Shown here in pieces: positions 1 through 6,193 of a stretch of DNA of 7,472 bases. The notes beneath the pieces are model-generated. The model had not been told where the DNA came from. It saw only the letters and a list, made by a program, of their open reading frames with translations, and ran no database searches. The position numbers and the translations under genes are program-made. Within the stretch, counting starts at the first letter, position 1. Every line of letters starts with the position of its first letter. The stretch is from Moraxellaceae bacterium (GTDB taxonomy: Bacteria > Pseudomonadota > Gammaproteobacteria > Pseudomonadales > Moraxellaceae). The DNA lies in contig JASLCO010000131.1 in assembly GCA_030146505.1 (NCBI GenBank), positions 1 to 7,472 on the forward strand, given 5' to 3'.

Positions 1-364
1 GGTCAACTCCTGCCGCCAGCAGCGCAGCCGCAGCCTGACGCGTATCCTCCGCGCAGCTGACGGCCGCCGGCTGGTACAGCAGGGTACAGGCAAAGCCCAG
101 CCCGGCCGCAACATCGCCTCCCATGCTGCCGGCGGCGGTGAAAACCTGCAGGCGTGATTGCCAGGGCAGCAAACCCTGCAATGTGGCGCAGGCCCGCTGG
201 GTGGCACGTGGAACCGCACCTCGCGCCAGCGCTTCGGCGGCCACGCCATCAGAACCTTTCAACGCGACAGAACCACCCAGTCCAGCCAGGGGGTTAACAA
301 GAAAGCCAAGACGAAACAGGGGCTTGGAAGATAGTTGAGAGTCACTCTCAGAAATCTGTTTCAT
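1..364 (-). CDS. ATP-NAD kinase / AcoX-like protein, N-terminal part (runs off the left edge)
   Basis: The reading frame starts at the ATG on the minus strand at 362-364 and stays open to the window edge, giving 121 residues. Residues 17-40 (beginning LFRLGFLVNPLAGLGG and continuing through a LKGSDG motif) match the N-terminus typical of the ATP-NAD kinase/AcoX family. A TAAGSMGG segment lies near residues 77-83 and a SCAEDTRQAA segment near 103-112; in this family the latter directly precedes the GGDGT-type nucleotide-binding motif, so the window ends just before the catalytic core. By family knowledge such proteins are cytoplasmic, with NAD kinase-like folds, and their substrate is often unproven. 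Homologues usually begin close to the LGFLVNP strand, so about 14 residues here are extra. No good Shine-Dalgarno sequence precedes the ATG, and no other ATG is available. The gene is divergent from the small gene at 550. The family call is confident; the exact function is not. Confidence 0.8.
   Translation of the reverse strand, partial: MKQISESDSQLSSKPLFRLGFLVNPLAGLGGSVALKGSDGVAAEALARGAVPRATQRACATLQGLLPWQSRLQVFTAAGSMGGDVAAGLGFACTLLYQPAAVSCAEDTRQAAAALLAAGVD
336..350. repeat. 15-bp perfect hyphenated dyad inside the 5' end of the kinase-like gene
   Basis: TGAGAGT and ACTCTCA flank a single central base, giving a perfect 7-bp inverted repeat. It lies over codons 5-10 of the kinase-like gene, in the poorly conserved N-terminal extension. 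It could be a regulator binding site close to the start of transcription, or chance; coding sequence overlaps it. Confidence 0.45.
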
Positions 365-432
365 AGTTCGTTACACATTACAAGAGCTGTCACGATACGG
401 GAGCAGACCCCCTCCCTATACTGGCCAAGTCA

Positions 433-448
433 AGTGACTCGCGTCACA
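433..448. promoter_or_regulatory. CRP/Vfr-like binding site in the divergent intergenic region
   Basis: AGTGA-N6-TCACA matches 9 of the 10 conserved bases of the CRP/Vfr consensus TGTGA-N6-TCACA. It sits in the 185-bp gap between the divergent kinase-like gene and the small gene at 550. It could serve either side. No convincing -35/-10 pair was found; a TGTAAT hexamer (minus strand, 377-382) and a TATAGG hexamer (minus strand, 415-420) are the best -10-like elements toward the kinase-like gene. The assignment is inferred from the motif only. Confidence 0.35.
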
Positions 449-549
449 AAAACCGTGGTACTGCAGAAGGCTGCGCCAAGCCCAAGTGTGACAACTTCTG
501 CTGACAGTGCCCACCCAGCCCAAGCCGACAACGGCAAGTGAGGTGAAAA

Positions 550-717
550 ATGCAAGCCAACGAAAACCTGCTGAATGCGATGCCGAATGGCAATCCGTTT
601 CAGGGCGCTGCATTGCTGGATGAAAACGGACGTGAAATCCCCATCACGGAAGAAATGATCGTGAAAGCCTGTGACGAACTGCTGAAACTCTGGCACTTCC
701 CGAAGCAGGCCGCCTGA
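550..717 (+). CDS. Small conserved protein, PA1571-like (55 aa)
   Basis: An ATG at 550 is preceded by an AGGTGA Shine-Dalgarno at 541-546, and the frame ends in TGA at 715-717, giving 55 residues. The middle of the protein, LLDENGREIPITEEMIVKAC (residues 22-41), resembles the core of a family of roughly 55-65-residue proteins in Pseudomonas and relatives known as PA1571-like (a D-x-x-G-R-E-[IV]-P-I-T-E-x-M-I pattern). There is no signal peptide, transmembrane segment or cysteine pair, so a soluble cytoplasmic protein is likely. No biochemical role is known to me; some databases have carried a misleading fatty-acid-oxidation name for the family. It is a single-gene unit, divergent from the kinase-like gene, and its transcript should end at the terminator at 755-788. 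The family match is from memory of the motif, not a search. Confidence 0.75.
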   Translation: MQANENLLNAMPNGNPFQGAALLDENGREIPITEEMIVKACDELLKLWHFPKQAA

Positions 718-754
718 TCCGGCAATCCCGGCCTCAAACGAGCAAGCCTGTTTC

Positions 755-788
755 AAAAAAATCCCCCGCCAGTGCGGGGGATTTTTTT
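755..788. terminator. Bidirectional intrinsic terminator
   Basis: A 9-bp perfect GC-rich stem (ATCCCCCGC at 761-769 with GCGGGGGAT at 774-782) closes a 4-nt loop. It is preceded by six A at 755-760 and followed by T from 783, so it carries a U-tract in both directions and the stem could extend through A-T pairs. It lies 38 nt after the small gene's stop and 35 nt after the stop of the RND permease, which converge on it. Confidence 0.95.
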
Positions 789-816
789 TGGGGAAATTAC
801 ATGCCCTTATCGATTT

Positions 817-3800
817 CTAATCCATGCCTGGCGGTGCCGGAAACAACTTGCGGAACACGCGGCCAGTGGCATGGCGGGCATCGTCCAGATAGGTGTAAAC
901 CACCGGCACCACGATCAGCGTGAGCAGGGTCGAAGTGATGAGGCCGCCGATGATGGCATGCGCCATGGGCGCGCGCTGCTCGGCGCCGTCACCCAGGCCC
1001 AGTGCCAGCGGCACCATGCCCATGACCATGGCGGCGGTGGTCATGAGGATGGGGCGCAGTCGCGTGCGCCCCGCATCCTCGATGGCCTGCTCGCGACTGG
1101 CGCCCCCGCCCACCGCCACGTTCACGAAATCCACCAGCAGGATGGCGTTCTTGGCCACCAGACCCATGAGCATGATGATGCCGATCAGCGAAAAGATGTT
1201 GAGCGTGCTGCCAAAAGCAAACAGCGCCAGGAACACGCCGATCAGCGACAGTGGCAAGGAGGTCATGATGGAGACCGGCAGCACGAAGCTGTTGAACTGC
1301 GAACCCAGCACCATGTAGATGAAAATCACGGCCATGATCACCGCCGTGGCAAAATAGCCCAGCGATTCCTGCATGTCCTTGTTCTGGCCTTCAGTCTGGA
1401 AGCGGTAGCCCGGCGGCAGCTTCATGGAAGCCTGCAGTTTTTTCACATCGGTGCCGATATCGCCGGCCGGACGTCCGCTCACATTGGCATCGATCATCAC
1501 TTCGCGCGAAAGATTACGGCGATTGATCTGCGAAGCGCCCGTGGTGGCCTGTACCTGCGCCACCTGCGTCAGCGGCACCATATTGGGCACGCCGTTATTA
1601 CCGTAACTGCTGGAGAGATAGACATTGCCGAGGTCTGCCGCGCTGTAGCGCTCGGCGCGCGGCAGCTGCACCGTCACATCGTAATTCTCCCCCTGCGCAT
1701 CCTGCCAGGTGGTGACATCGTCGCCGGCCAGCAAGGGGCGCAAGGTCTGGCCGATCTGGCCCACGGAAAGACCGAGACTGGCCGCCTGGTCGCGGTCGAT
1801 ATTCACCGCCAGCGTGGGCTTGGGATCCGTGAGCGAGGTACGCACATCGACAATGCCGGGAATGGCCTCCATGCCGGCCACCATTTCATCTGAGATTTTC
1901 TGCAGTTCGCCAAGGTCCGGGCCCTGCACGGAAATAATGATGGGTTTCTGGCCGCCGTTCACTGATTCCGCTGCCGCCGCCACCGAGGTGATCTTGATGC
2001 CGGCCACTTTCAGCAGGCGCTCGCGTATGGCCACCACGAGTTGCTTCTGCGTCATGCTGCGCTCGGCCTTGGGCTTCAGGGTGACACGTATGCCCGCGCG
2101 CTCCTTGCCGGAATCCATGCCGCTGTTGATGGTGGCGTAGGTGGCAATCACTTCCGGATATTCGCGGATGATCTTCGTCACCTGGTCCACCTTGGCCTGA
2201 CTGTATTCCAGTGCCGAACCCGTCGGCGTTTCAAAGCGCACGCTGATTTCGGAAAGATCCGGCTCCGGCACGAACTCGCCACCAATGTGCGAGGCCAGCA
2301 CAAAGGCACCAATGAAGGAACAGAAAGCAATGATGAGCGTGATGCTGCGGTTACCCGGGCGATACCAGCCCAGCCCCGAACCACGGCGATACACGGGAAT
2401 GGAAAAGAGCCAGGTCCGGCGGCGCAGGCTCCAGCGTATGACCGCAGCATAGATTTCGCCGAGACGGTCGAGCCGGCCCGAGAACCAGTCCAGCGCATGG
2501 CCCAGCCAGGAAGTCTTCTTGCGGCCGTGCGTATCCGGGTCATACCAGATGGAGGAAAGCATGGGATCCAGCGTGAAGCTCACGAACATGGAAAGCAGCA
2601 CGGCCAGCGCCACGGTGACACCGAACTGATAGAAGAATTTGCCGATGATGCCGCCCATGAAAGCCACCGGCAGGAAAACCGCCACGATGGTGAGCGTGGT
2701 GGCCAGCACCGCCAGACCGATTTCCTTGGTGCCATCCAGCGCCGCCTGGTGATGGCTCTTGCCCATGCCATTGTGGCGCACGATGTTCTCGCGCACCACG
2801 ATGGCATCGTCCACGAGCAAACCGATACACAGCGACAGCGCCATCAGCGTCATGAGATTGATGGTGAAACCGAGGAAGAAAATGCCGGCCACCGTACCCA
2901 GCAGGGAAATCGGCAAGGTCAGGCCGGTGATGACGGTGGAACGCCATGACCCCAAGAAAATGAACACGATGAGCACGGCCAGCGCCGCGCCTTCCAGCAA
3001 TGTTTTCTGCACATCGGCCAGCGAGTTGCGTATGGATTTGGAGCTGTCCGCCACGATCACCATGTGCATGCCTTCCGGCAATGTCTTTTCCACCTCGGCG
3101 GCCACCGCCTTGGCATCGTCCACCACCTTGATGGTGTTGGCGTCGGACGTTTTCACGATGTCCAGCGAAACGGCGCGACGCCCGTTCACCAGCGCCATGG
3201 ACTCGAGCTCCTGCTCGCCATCCACCACGTCGGCCACCTGTTCCAGATAAACCGGGCCGGCGCGCTGCGCCACGATGAGACGGCGGAAATCACGCGGATT
3301 GCGCATGCGCCCCTTGATCTGCACCACCAGCTCGGACTGCTCGGAGCTCACCGTGCCGGCCGGCAACTCCTGGTTTTCCGTGCGCAGGGTCTGCATGATC
3401 TGGTCGACACCGACGTTGTAGGCACGCAGGCGGTCCGGCCGTACATAAATGCGTATCTCGCGCTTGACCGCACCGATGAGGTCAACCTTGCCGACACCGG
3501 TGACGGTCTGGAAACGCTTCTTGATGTTCTGGTCCACATAGGTGGATATCTCGCGCGGACTCAGTGTGTCAGACGTGAAGGCATAGGACAGGATGGGCAT
3601 GGAAGCCGGGTCGTAGCGTTCGATGACAGGCTCGTCCACTTCATCGCGGAATTCCGCCTTCACCAGCGCCACCTTGTCGCGCACGTCCTGCACGGCCGTG
3701 GGAATGGGCACGTCCAGGTAAAATTCCACGAAGACCATGGAGCGGCCTTCAAAGGAATAGGAAAACACCTGCTTCACGCCGGCAATGGTGTTCACCGAAT

Positions 3801-4005
3801 CCTCGATCTTGCGCGTGATGTCCGATTCCACCACTTCCGGCGAAGCGCCCGGATACGTGGTGGTCACCACCACAAAGGGAAAGCTGATGTCCGGAAATTC
3901 CTCGACGCCGATGTCGCGATAGGCGAACAGGCCGAACACCATGAGCGCCATCATCATCATGGCGGCGAAAACGGGATTGTTGATGCTGATGCGGGTCAAC
4001 CACAT
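817..4005 (-). CDS. RND-family (HAE1/AcrB-like) multidrug efflux permease
   Basis: This 1062-residue protein has the usual length of a hydrophobe/amphiphile-exporting RND pump, the inner-membrane proton/drug antiporter of a tripartite system. TM1 is near residues 11-29 with four consecutive methionines, followed by a periplasmic porter half (about 30-335), TM2-TM6 (about 336-485), a cytoplasmic linker, TM7 (about 555-573), a second periplasmic half (about 574-880) and TM8-TM12 (about 881-1040). The proton-relay residues are present: the Asp pair D399-D400 in GLLVDDAIVV, K952 in LVAKNAILLVDF, and the RLRPILMTT segment at 982-990. The start has an AAGGA Shine-Dalgarno at 4013-4017. The stop is TAG, 35 nt before the shared terminator. 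The gene follows the adaptor gene by 27 nt. One oddity is that the linker at residues about 531-553 looks about 20 residues longer than in relatives I recall. The substrate cannot be deduced. Confidence 0.95.
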   Translation of the reverse strand: MWLTRISINNPVFAAMMMMALMVFGLFAYRDIGVEEFPDISFPFVVVTTTYPGASPEVVESDITRKIEDSVNTIAGVKQVFSYSFEGRSMVFVEFYLDVPIPTAVQDVRDKVALVKAEFRDEVDEPVIERYDPASMPILSYAFTSDTLSPREISTYVDQNIKKRFQTVTGVGKVDLIGAVKREIRIYVRPDRLRAYNVGVDQIMQTLRTENQELPAGTVSSEQSELVVQIKGRMRNPRDFRRLIVAQRAGPVYLEQVADVVDGEQELESMALVNGRRAVSLDIVKTSDANTIKVVDDAKAVAAEVEKTLPEGMHMVIVADSSKSIRNSLADVQKTLLEGAALAVLIVFIFLGSWRSTVITGLTLPISLLGTVAGIFFLGFTINLMTLMALSLCIGLLVDDAIVVRENIVRHNGMGKSHHQAALDGTKEIGLAVLATTLTIVAVFLPVAFMGGIIGKFFYQFGVTVALAVLLSMFVSFTLDPMLSSIWYDPDTHGRKKTSWLGHALDWFSGRLDRLGEIYAAVIRWSLRRRTWLFSIPVYRRGSGLGWYRPGNRSITLIIAFCSFIGAFVLASHIGGEFVPEPDLSEISVRFETPTGSALEYSQAKVDQVTKIIREYPEVIATYATINSGMDSGKERAGIRVTLKPKAERSMTQKQLVVAIRERLLKVAGIKITSVAAAAESVNGGQKPIIISVQGPDLGELQKISDEMVAGMEAIPGIVDVRTSLTDPKPTLAVNIDRDQAASLGLSVGQIGQTLRPLLAGDDVTTWQDAQGENYDVTVQLPRAERYSAADLGNVYLSSSYGNNGVPNMVPLTQVAQVQATTGASQINRRNLSREVMIDANVSGRPAGDIGTDVKKLQASMKLPPGYRFQTEGQNKDMQESLGYFATAVIMAVIFIYMVLGSQFNSFVLPVSIMTSLPLSLIGVFLALFAFGSTLNIFSLIGIIMLMGLVAKNAILLVDFVNVAVGGGASREQAIEDAGRTRLRPILMTTAAMVMGMVPLALGLGDGAEQRAPMAHAIIGGLITSTLLTLIVVPVVYTYLDDARHATGRVFRKLFPAPPGMD

Positions 4006-4032
4006 GATGCGATCCTTTTTCCGGTAGCCGCT

Positions 4033-5145
4033 TTACTGGACCAGCCGCGCCGGCTTGCCCAGCACGGTGTCGGCCAGCTTGGCCACCACCACGGTGTCGC
4101 CCTCGTTCAGGCCACTGCGCACGGCGAGACGGTTGCTGCGTTCGTCACGCGCCGTCACTTCCACCACGCGACGCTCCAGCTTGCCGCCGTTCAGCACCAT
4201 CACCCAGCTTTCATTCTCATCACCGTGCAGGGCATCGAGCGGCACGGTCATGCCCTCGCCTTCGGCACCCGTGGCAATCTCGCCATGCGCATACATGCCA
4301 CCCTTGAGCTCAAGGCCGCTGTTGTTCACGCGCACATAGACCATGATGGCACGCGTACCGGCATCAGCCACCGGATTGATGCGCACCACGCGACCGCTGA
4401 ATTTCTGCTCGCCAAAACCGCTGACGGTGAAACTCACCGCCTGCCCCACTTTCACCGCGGCAATTTCCGTGGCCGGCACCGGCGCCGCCAGCTCCATTTC
4501 CGAAAGATCGACAATGTCGAAAAGCTTGCCGTCCACACCCACACTGCTGCCGGGCTCGACATAGCGCCGCGCGACAATGCCGCTCATGGGCGCGCGCACG
4601 CTGGCATCGTTCAGCGCCTTGCGCGCGATATCCACCAGCGCTTTCTGGGCGCGCACGTTTTCCTCGCGTGCCTCGGCCTCGCCCACGCTCTTCTGGAAGT
4701 CGAGCTCGGAAAAATACTGTTTCTCGTAGAGCTTCCTGTTGCGGTCGACCAGTGCCCGCGCCAGCGTGGCTTCCACCTGCGCACTGGCAAGATTGGCCTC
4801 CGCCTGCTTCATGCGGGCGTCGATGTCCTTGGTGCCGAGGCTGGCCAGCACCTGGCCTTTCTGCACGCGCTCACCCTCACGCACGGCCGCGGCATCGACC
4901 TCGGCCGCCACACGCGACTGCACCGTGGTCTGTGTCACGGCCTGCAGCGTACCGTTGACGGGCAGCATGCCGGAAAGGCTGCCCTTGCTGGCGACGGCCA
5001 CGTCCACGGCCGCCAGTTCCAGCACGGCCGGCGTTGCAGCGGCAGCCGCCTTGTTGTCTCCTTCCTTGCCTCCACAACCGGCCAGCGCCGCAGCCAGCAG
5101 GGCGACGGGCAAGGCCGAGCGTTGCCAAAGGATTTCGCGCTTCAT
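4033..5145 (-). CDS. RND efflux periplasmic adaptor (membrane fusion) lipoprotein, AcrA/MexA-like
   Basis: This 370-residue protein starts with a lipoprotein signal: a hydrophobic stretch, then the lipobox LAGC with lipid-accepting Cys24, followed by an Ala-rich linker. The barrel-sandwich/lipoyl halves lie near 70-104 (VREGERVQKGQVLASLG) and 180-213 (SVRAPMSGIVARRYVEPG). A short coiled-coil hairpin rich in Ala, Glu and Lys is at about 105-180, then a beta-barrel domain (about 215-292) and a membrane-proximal domain with GLNEGDTVVV near the C-terminus. It would bridge the permease to an outer-membrane channel. Its ATG overlaps the stop of the upstream TetR gene by 4 nt (ATGA), with a GGAG Shine-Dalgarno at 5156-5159, so translation is probably coupled. 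No outer-membrane factor gene is in this operon, so a TolC/OprM-type channel encoded elsewhere is inferred. Confidence 0.93.
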   Translation of the reverse strand: MKREILWQRSALPVALLAAALAGCGGKEGDNKAAAAATPAVLELAAVDVAVASKGSLSGMLPVNGTLQAVTQTTVQSRVAAEVDAAAVREGERVQKGQVLASLGTKDIDARMKQAEANLASAQVEATLARALVDRNRKLYEKQYFSELDFQKSVGEAEAREENVRAQKALVDIARKALNDASVRAPMSGIVARRYVEPGSSVGVDGKLFDIVDLSEMELAAPVPATEIAAVKVGQAVSFTVSGFGEQKFSGRVVRINPVADAGTRAIMVYVRVNNSGLELKGGMYAHGEIATGAEGEGMTVPLDALHGDENESWVMVLNGGKLERRVVEVTARDERSNRLAVRSGLNEGDTVVVAKLADTVLGKPARLVQ

Positions 5146-5987
5146 GTTTCTTGTTCTCCGGTGCGAAGGTCGCTGTTCTTGAAAGGATCATTGTCGGAAG
5201 AGAGAGGCTGCCCGCCGCTTTCGCGGCCCGGTACGGCAATACCGCGCCAGAGCATCTGGAAAATCCCGGGCAAGAGGCGGTTCAGGTCCAGCTCACCGCC
5301 CTTGACCAGCCAGGCCAGCATCAGGCCGTCGAAAAGCGCGCCCCAGAATACGGCCGCCGTGTGTGGATCAGTGTCAGCCGGCGCCATGCCACGCGCCTGC
5401 AGTTCGCGGGTGAAATGCGCGGACATGTCCCAGACCTGGTCATAGAAAGCGGCCAGCCGCGCGCGCACATCCTCGCTACGCCCCAGCGTCAGGCATTCCA
5501 GATAAAGCCGTGCCCAGGCCGGGTCTTCGATGCAGCGCCGCATGCCGTCGCGGAACATGTCCAGCATGCCGGCCTGCGGATCGCGTCCGCTTTCCAGCAA
5601 GGCAGCCAGATCCACCTTCAGCGGGCTGGTGTGCAACTGGAAGCGGTGGTCCAGCAGGGCAAAGAAAAGCTCGTTCTTGCTTTTGAAATGCCAGTAGATG
5701 GCACCCTTGGTCATGCCGGCATCAGCCGCCACGGCATCCAGCGTCGAACGCTCGAAGCCCTTGCGGGCAAACACCGCCGCCGCACTCTGCAGGATGCGCT
5801 CTCGTGTCTCCTGGGCCGGGCTGGGCGGCTGCCAGGCCAGCAAGGCGGCATAGTTCTCCGCCGCTCCCAACTGCTCGCGCACCAGCGTTTCCGCCACGCC
5901 GGCAGCGGCCGCCAGCTCGGCCTGCCCGGGCAGGCGGCCATGCTGGCCGGCAAAGTCGCGCAGACTGGAGAGAAGACGCTCACGCAT
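5142..5987 (-). CDS. TetR/AcrR-family regulator with an extra N-terminal HTH-like segment; first gene of the RND operon
   Basis: The 281-residue protein has a classic TetR DNA-binding domain at about 60-108 (RERILQSAAAVFARKGFERS, then a recognition helix region ending TKGAIYWHFKSKNELF). A ligand-binding helical domain spans about 125-250, with a polar tail to 281. It is longer than usual for the family (about 190-230). The extra length is mainly residues 1-58, which contain GRLPGQAELAAAAGVAETLV, a pattern resembling a second helix-turn-helix. The ATG at 5987 is the only upstream choice, since an in-frame TAG lies at 6023-6025, but it lacks a clear Shine-Dalgarno. It probably represses its own operon through the dyads at 6028-6077; its position as first gene, co-directional with the pump, suggests autoregulation. 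The ligand is unknown. Confidence 0.93.
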   Translation of the reverse strand: MRERLLSSLRDFAGQHGRLPGQAELAAAAGVAETLVREQLGAAENYAALLAWQPPSPAQETRERILQSAAAVFARKGFERSTLDAVAADAGMTKGAIYWHFKSKNELFFALLDHRFQLHTSPLKVDLAALLESGRDPQAGMLDMFRDGMRRCIEDPAWARLYLECLTLGRSEDVRARLAAFYDQVWDMSAHFTRELQARGMAPADTDPHTAAVFWGALFDGLMLAWLVKGGELDLNRLLPGIFQMLWRGIAVPGRESGGQPLSSDNDPFKNSDLRTGEQET

Positions 5988-6027
5988 GGTCGAAGGGGCT
6001 ACCGAGGGGGAAGTTCCGGCTTTCTAA

Positions 6028-6043
6028 CATACCGATTGGTATG
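6028..6043. promoter_or_regulatory. Probable TetR-family operator, site 1
   Basis: CATACC and GGTATG form a perfect 6-bp inverted repeat around GATT, a shape typical of TetR-family operators. It lies 41 nt upstream of the start of the RND-operon TetR gene and overlaps a -10-like TATGTT on the minus strand (6026-6031). Binding there would plausibly block that promoter. A degenerate further arm (CGTACC at 6053-6058) lies just to the right. Confidence 0.65.
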
Positions 6044-6065
6044 GCGTACATACGTACCAGATTGT

Positions 6066-6077
6066 GACCGAATGGTC
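6066..6077. promoter_or_regulatory. Probable TetR-family operator, site 2
   Basis: GACC and GGTC are inverted around GAAT. The core ACCGAATGGT (6067-6076) differs by one base from the core of site 1 (ACCGATTGGT, 6031-6040). The two centres are 36 bp apart, so a second, weaker copy of the same operator is likely. It lies just upstream of the candidate promoter for the plus-strand regulator. Confidence 0.45.
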
Positions 6078-6088
6078 GGGACAGCATC

Positions 6089-6117
6089 TTGAGTCCGGTC
6101 AAATCAAGCACTAGATT
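6089..6117 (+). promoter_or_regulatory. Candidate sigma-70 promoter for the CecR-like gene
   Basis: TTGAGT at 6089-6094 (4 of 6 to the -35 consensus) and TAGATT at 6112-6117 (4 of 6 to the -10 consensus) are separated by an optimal 17 bp. The predicted start would be near 6124. It is the best-spaced pair found on the plus strand before 6194. Chance matches of this quality are common in such sequence. Confidence 0.35.
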
Positions 6118-6122
6118 CAATC

Positions 6123-6145
6123 GCCCGTTTCAATCGGGCATTTTT
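6123..6145 (+). terminator. Terminator-like hairpin in the leader of the CecR-like gene
   Basis: GCCCG (6123-6127) pairs with CGGGC (6135-6139) across a 7-nt loop, followed by A and five T. This is a short intrinsic-terminator shape reading rightward. No plus-strand gene precedes it, so it may attenuate transcripts starting upstream or, if transcription starts near 6124, form a 5' stem-loop. A direct repeat TTCAATCG (6116-6123 and 6129-6136) overlaps it. Confidence 0.45.
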
Positions 6146-6151
6146 AAAACA

Positions 6152-6181
6152 GTGAGCCAGCCTCCAAGCCCTTGCGCTCAC
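6152..6181 (+). other. Inverted repeat directly upstream of the CecR-like ribosome binding site
   Basis: GTGAGC (6152-6157) is complementary to GCTCAC (6176-6181) across an 18-nt loop, and ends one base before the Shine-Dalgarno at 6183-6187. It could be an RNA hairpin affecting translation or a regulator site; 6 bp is short enough to be chance. Confidence 0.3.
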
Positions 6182-6182
6182 C

Positions 6183-6187
6183 AGGAG
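6183..6187 (+). promoter_or_regulatory. Ribosome binding site that fixes the CecR-like start
   Basis: AGGAG lies 6 nt before the ATG at 6194. This selects that start over the upstream in-frame TTG at 6089, whose extra 35 residues do not resemble the family. Confidence 0.85.
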
Positions 6188-6193
6188 ATACGC

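Noticed and set aside
123..541. Small plus-strand frames at 123-338 and 335-541
   Set aside because: The first is antisense to the kinase-like gene. The second is mostly in the intergenic region, covers the CRP-like dyad, and shows no ribosome binding site or recognisable product.
772..1893. A 373-codon plus-strand frame opposite the 3' end of the RND permease
   Set aside because: It is antisense to conserved transmembrane segments, has low-complexity His/Gln/Arg-rich composition, and its start lies inside the terminator hairpin.
2178..2947. Minus-strand frames overlapping the permease near the linker insertion, considered as evidence of a frameshift
   Set aside because: The permease frame is continuous and homologous on both sides, and these alternative-frame peptides do not resemble RND sequence.
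3950..3963. CAT trinucleotide run (four Met codons on the minus strand) as a microsatellite or phase-variable tract
   Set aside because: Only four units, in a Met-rich TM1 where hydrophobic residues are expected; a triplet change would not shift the frame.
3064..5445. A very long plus-strand open frame (793 codons) rich in His and Arg
   Set aside because: It lies antisense to the permease, adaptor and TetR genes, which are all clearly real. Its His/Arg/Ala/Gly composition is what the reverse complement of GC-rich coding sequence gives, and no family pattern is visible.
6089..6193. N-terminal extension of the CecR-like protein from the TTG at 6089
   Set aside because: The ATG at 6194 has an AGGAG at ideal spacing and gives the family's usual length. 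The extension overlaps the candidate promoter and hairpins.
5988..6193. Mobile-element or attachment site between the two modules
   Set aside because: No integrase, transposase, target-site duplication or terminal inverted repeats were seen. The repeats present are better explained as operators and RNA hairpins.
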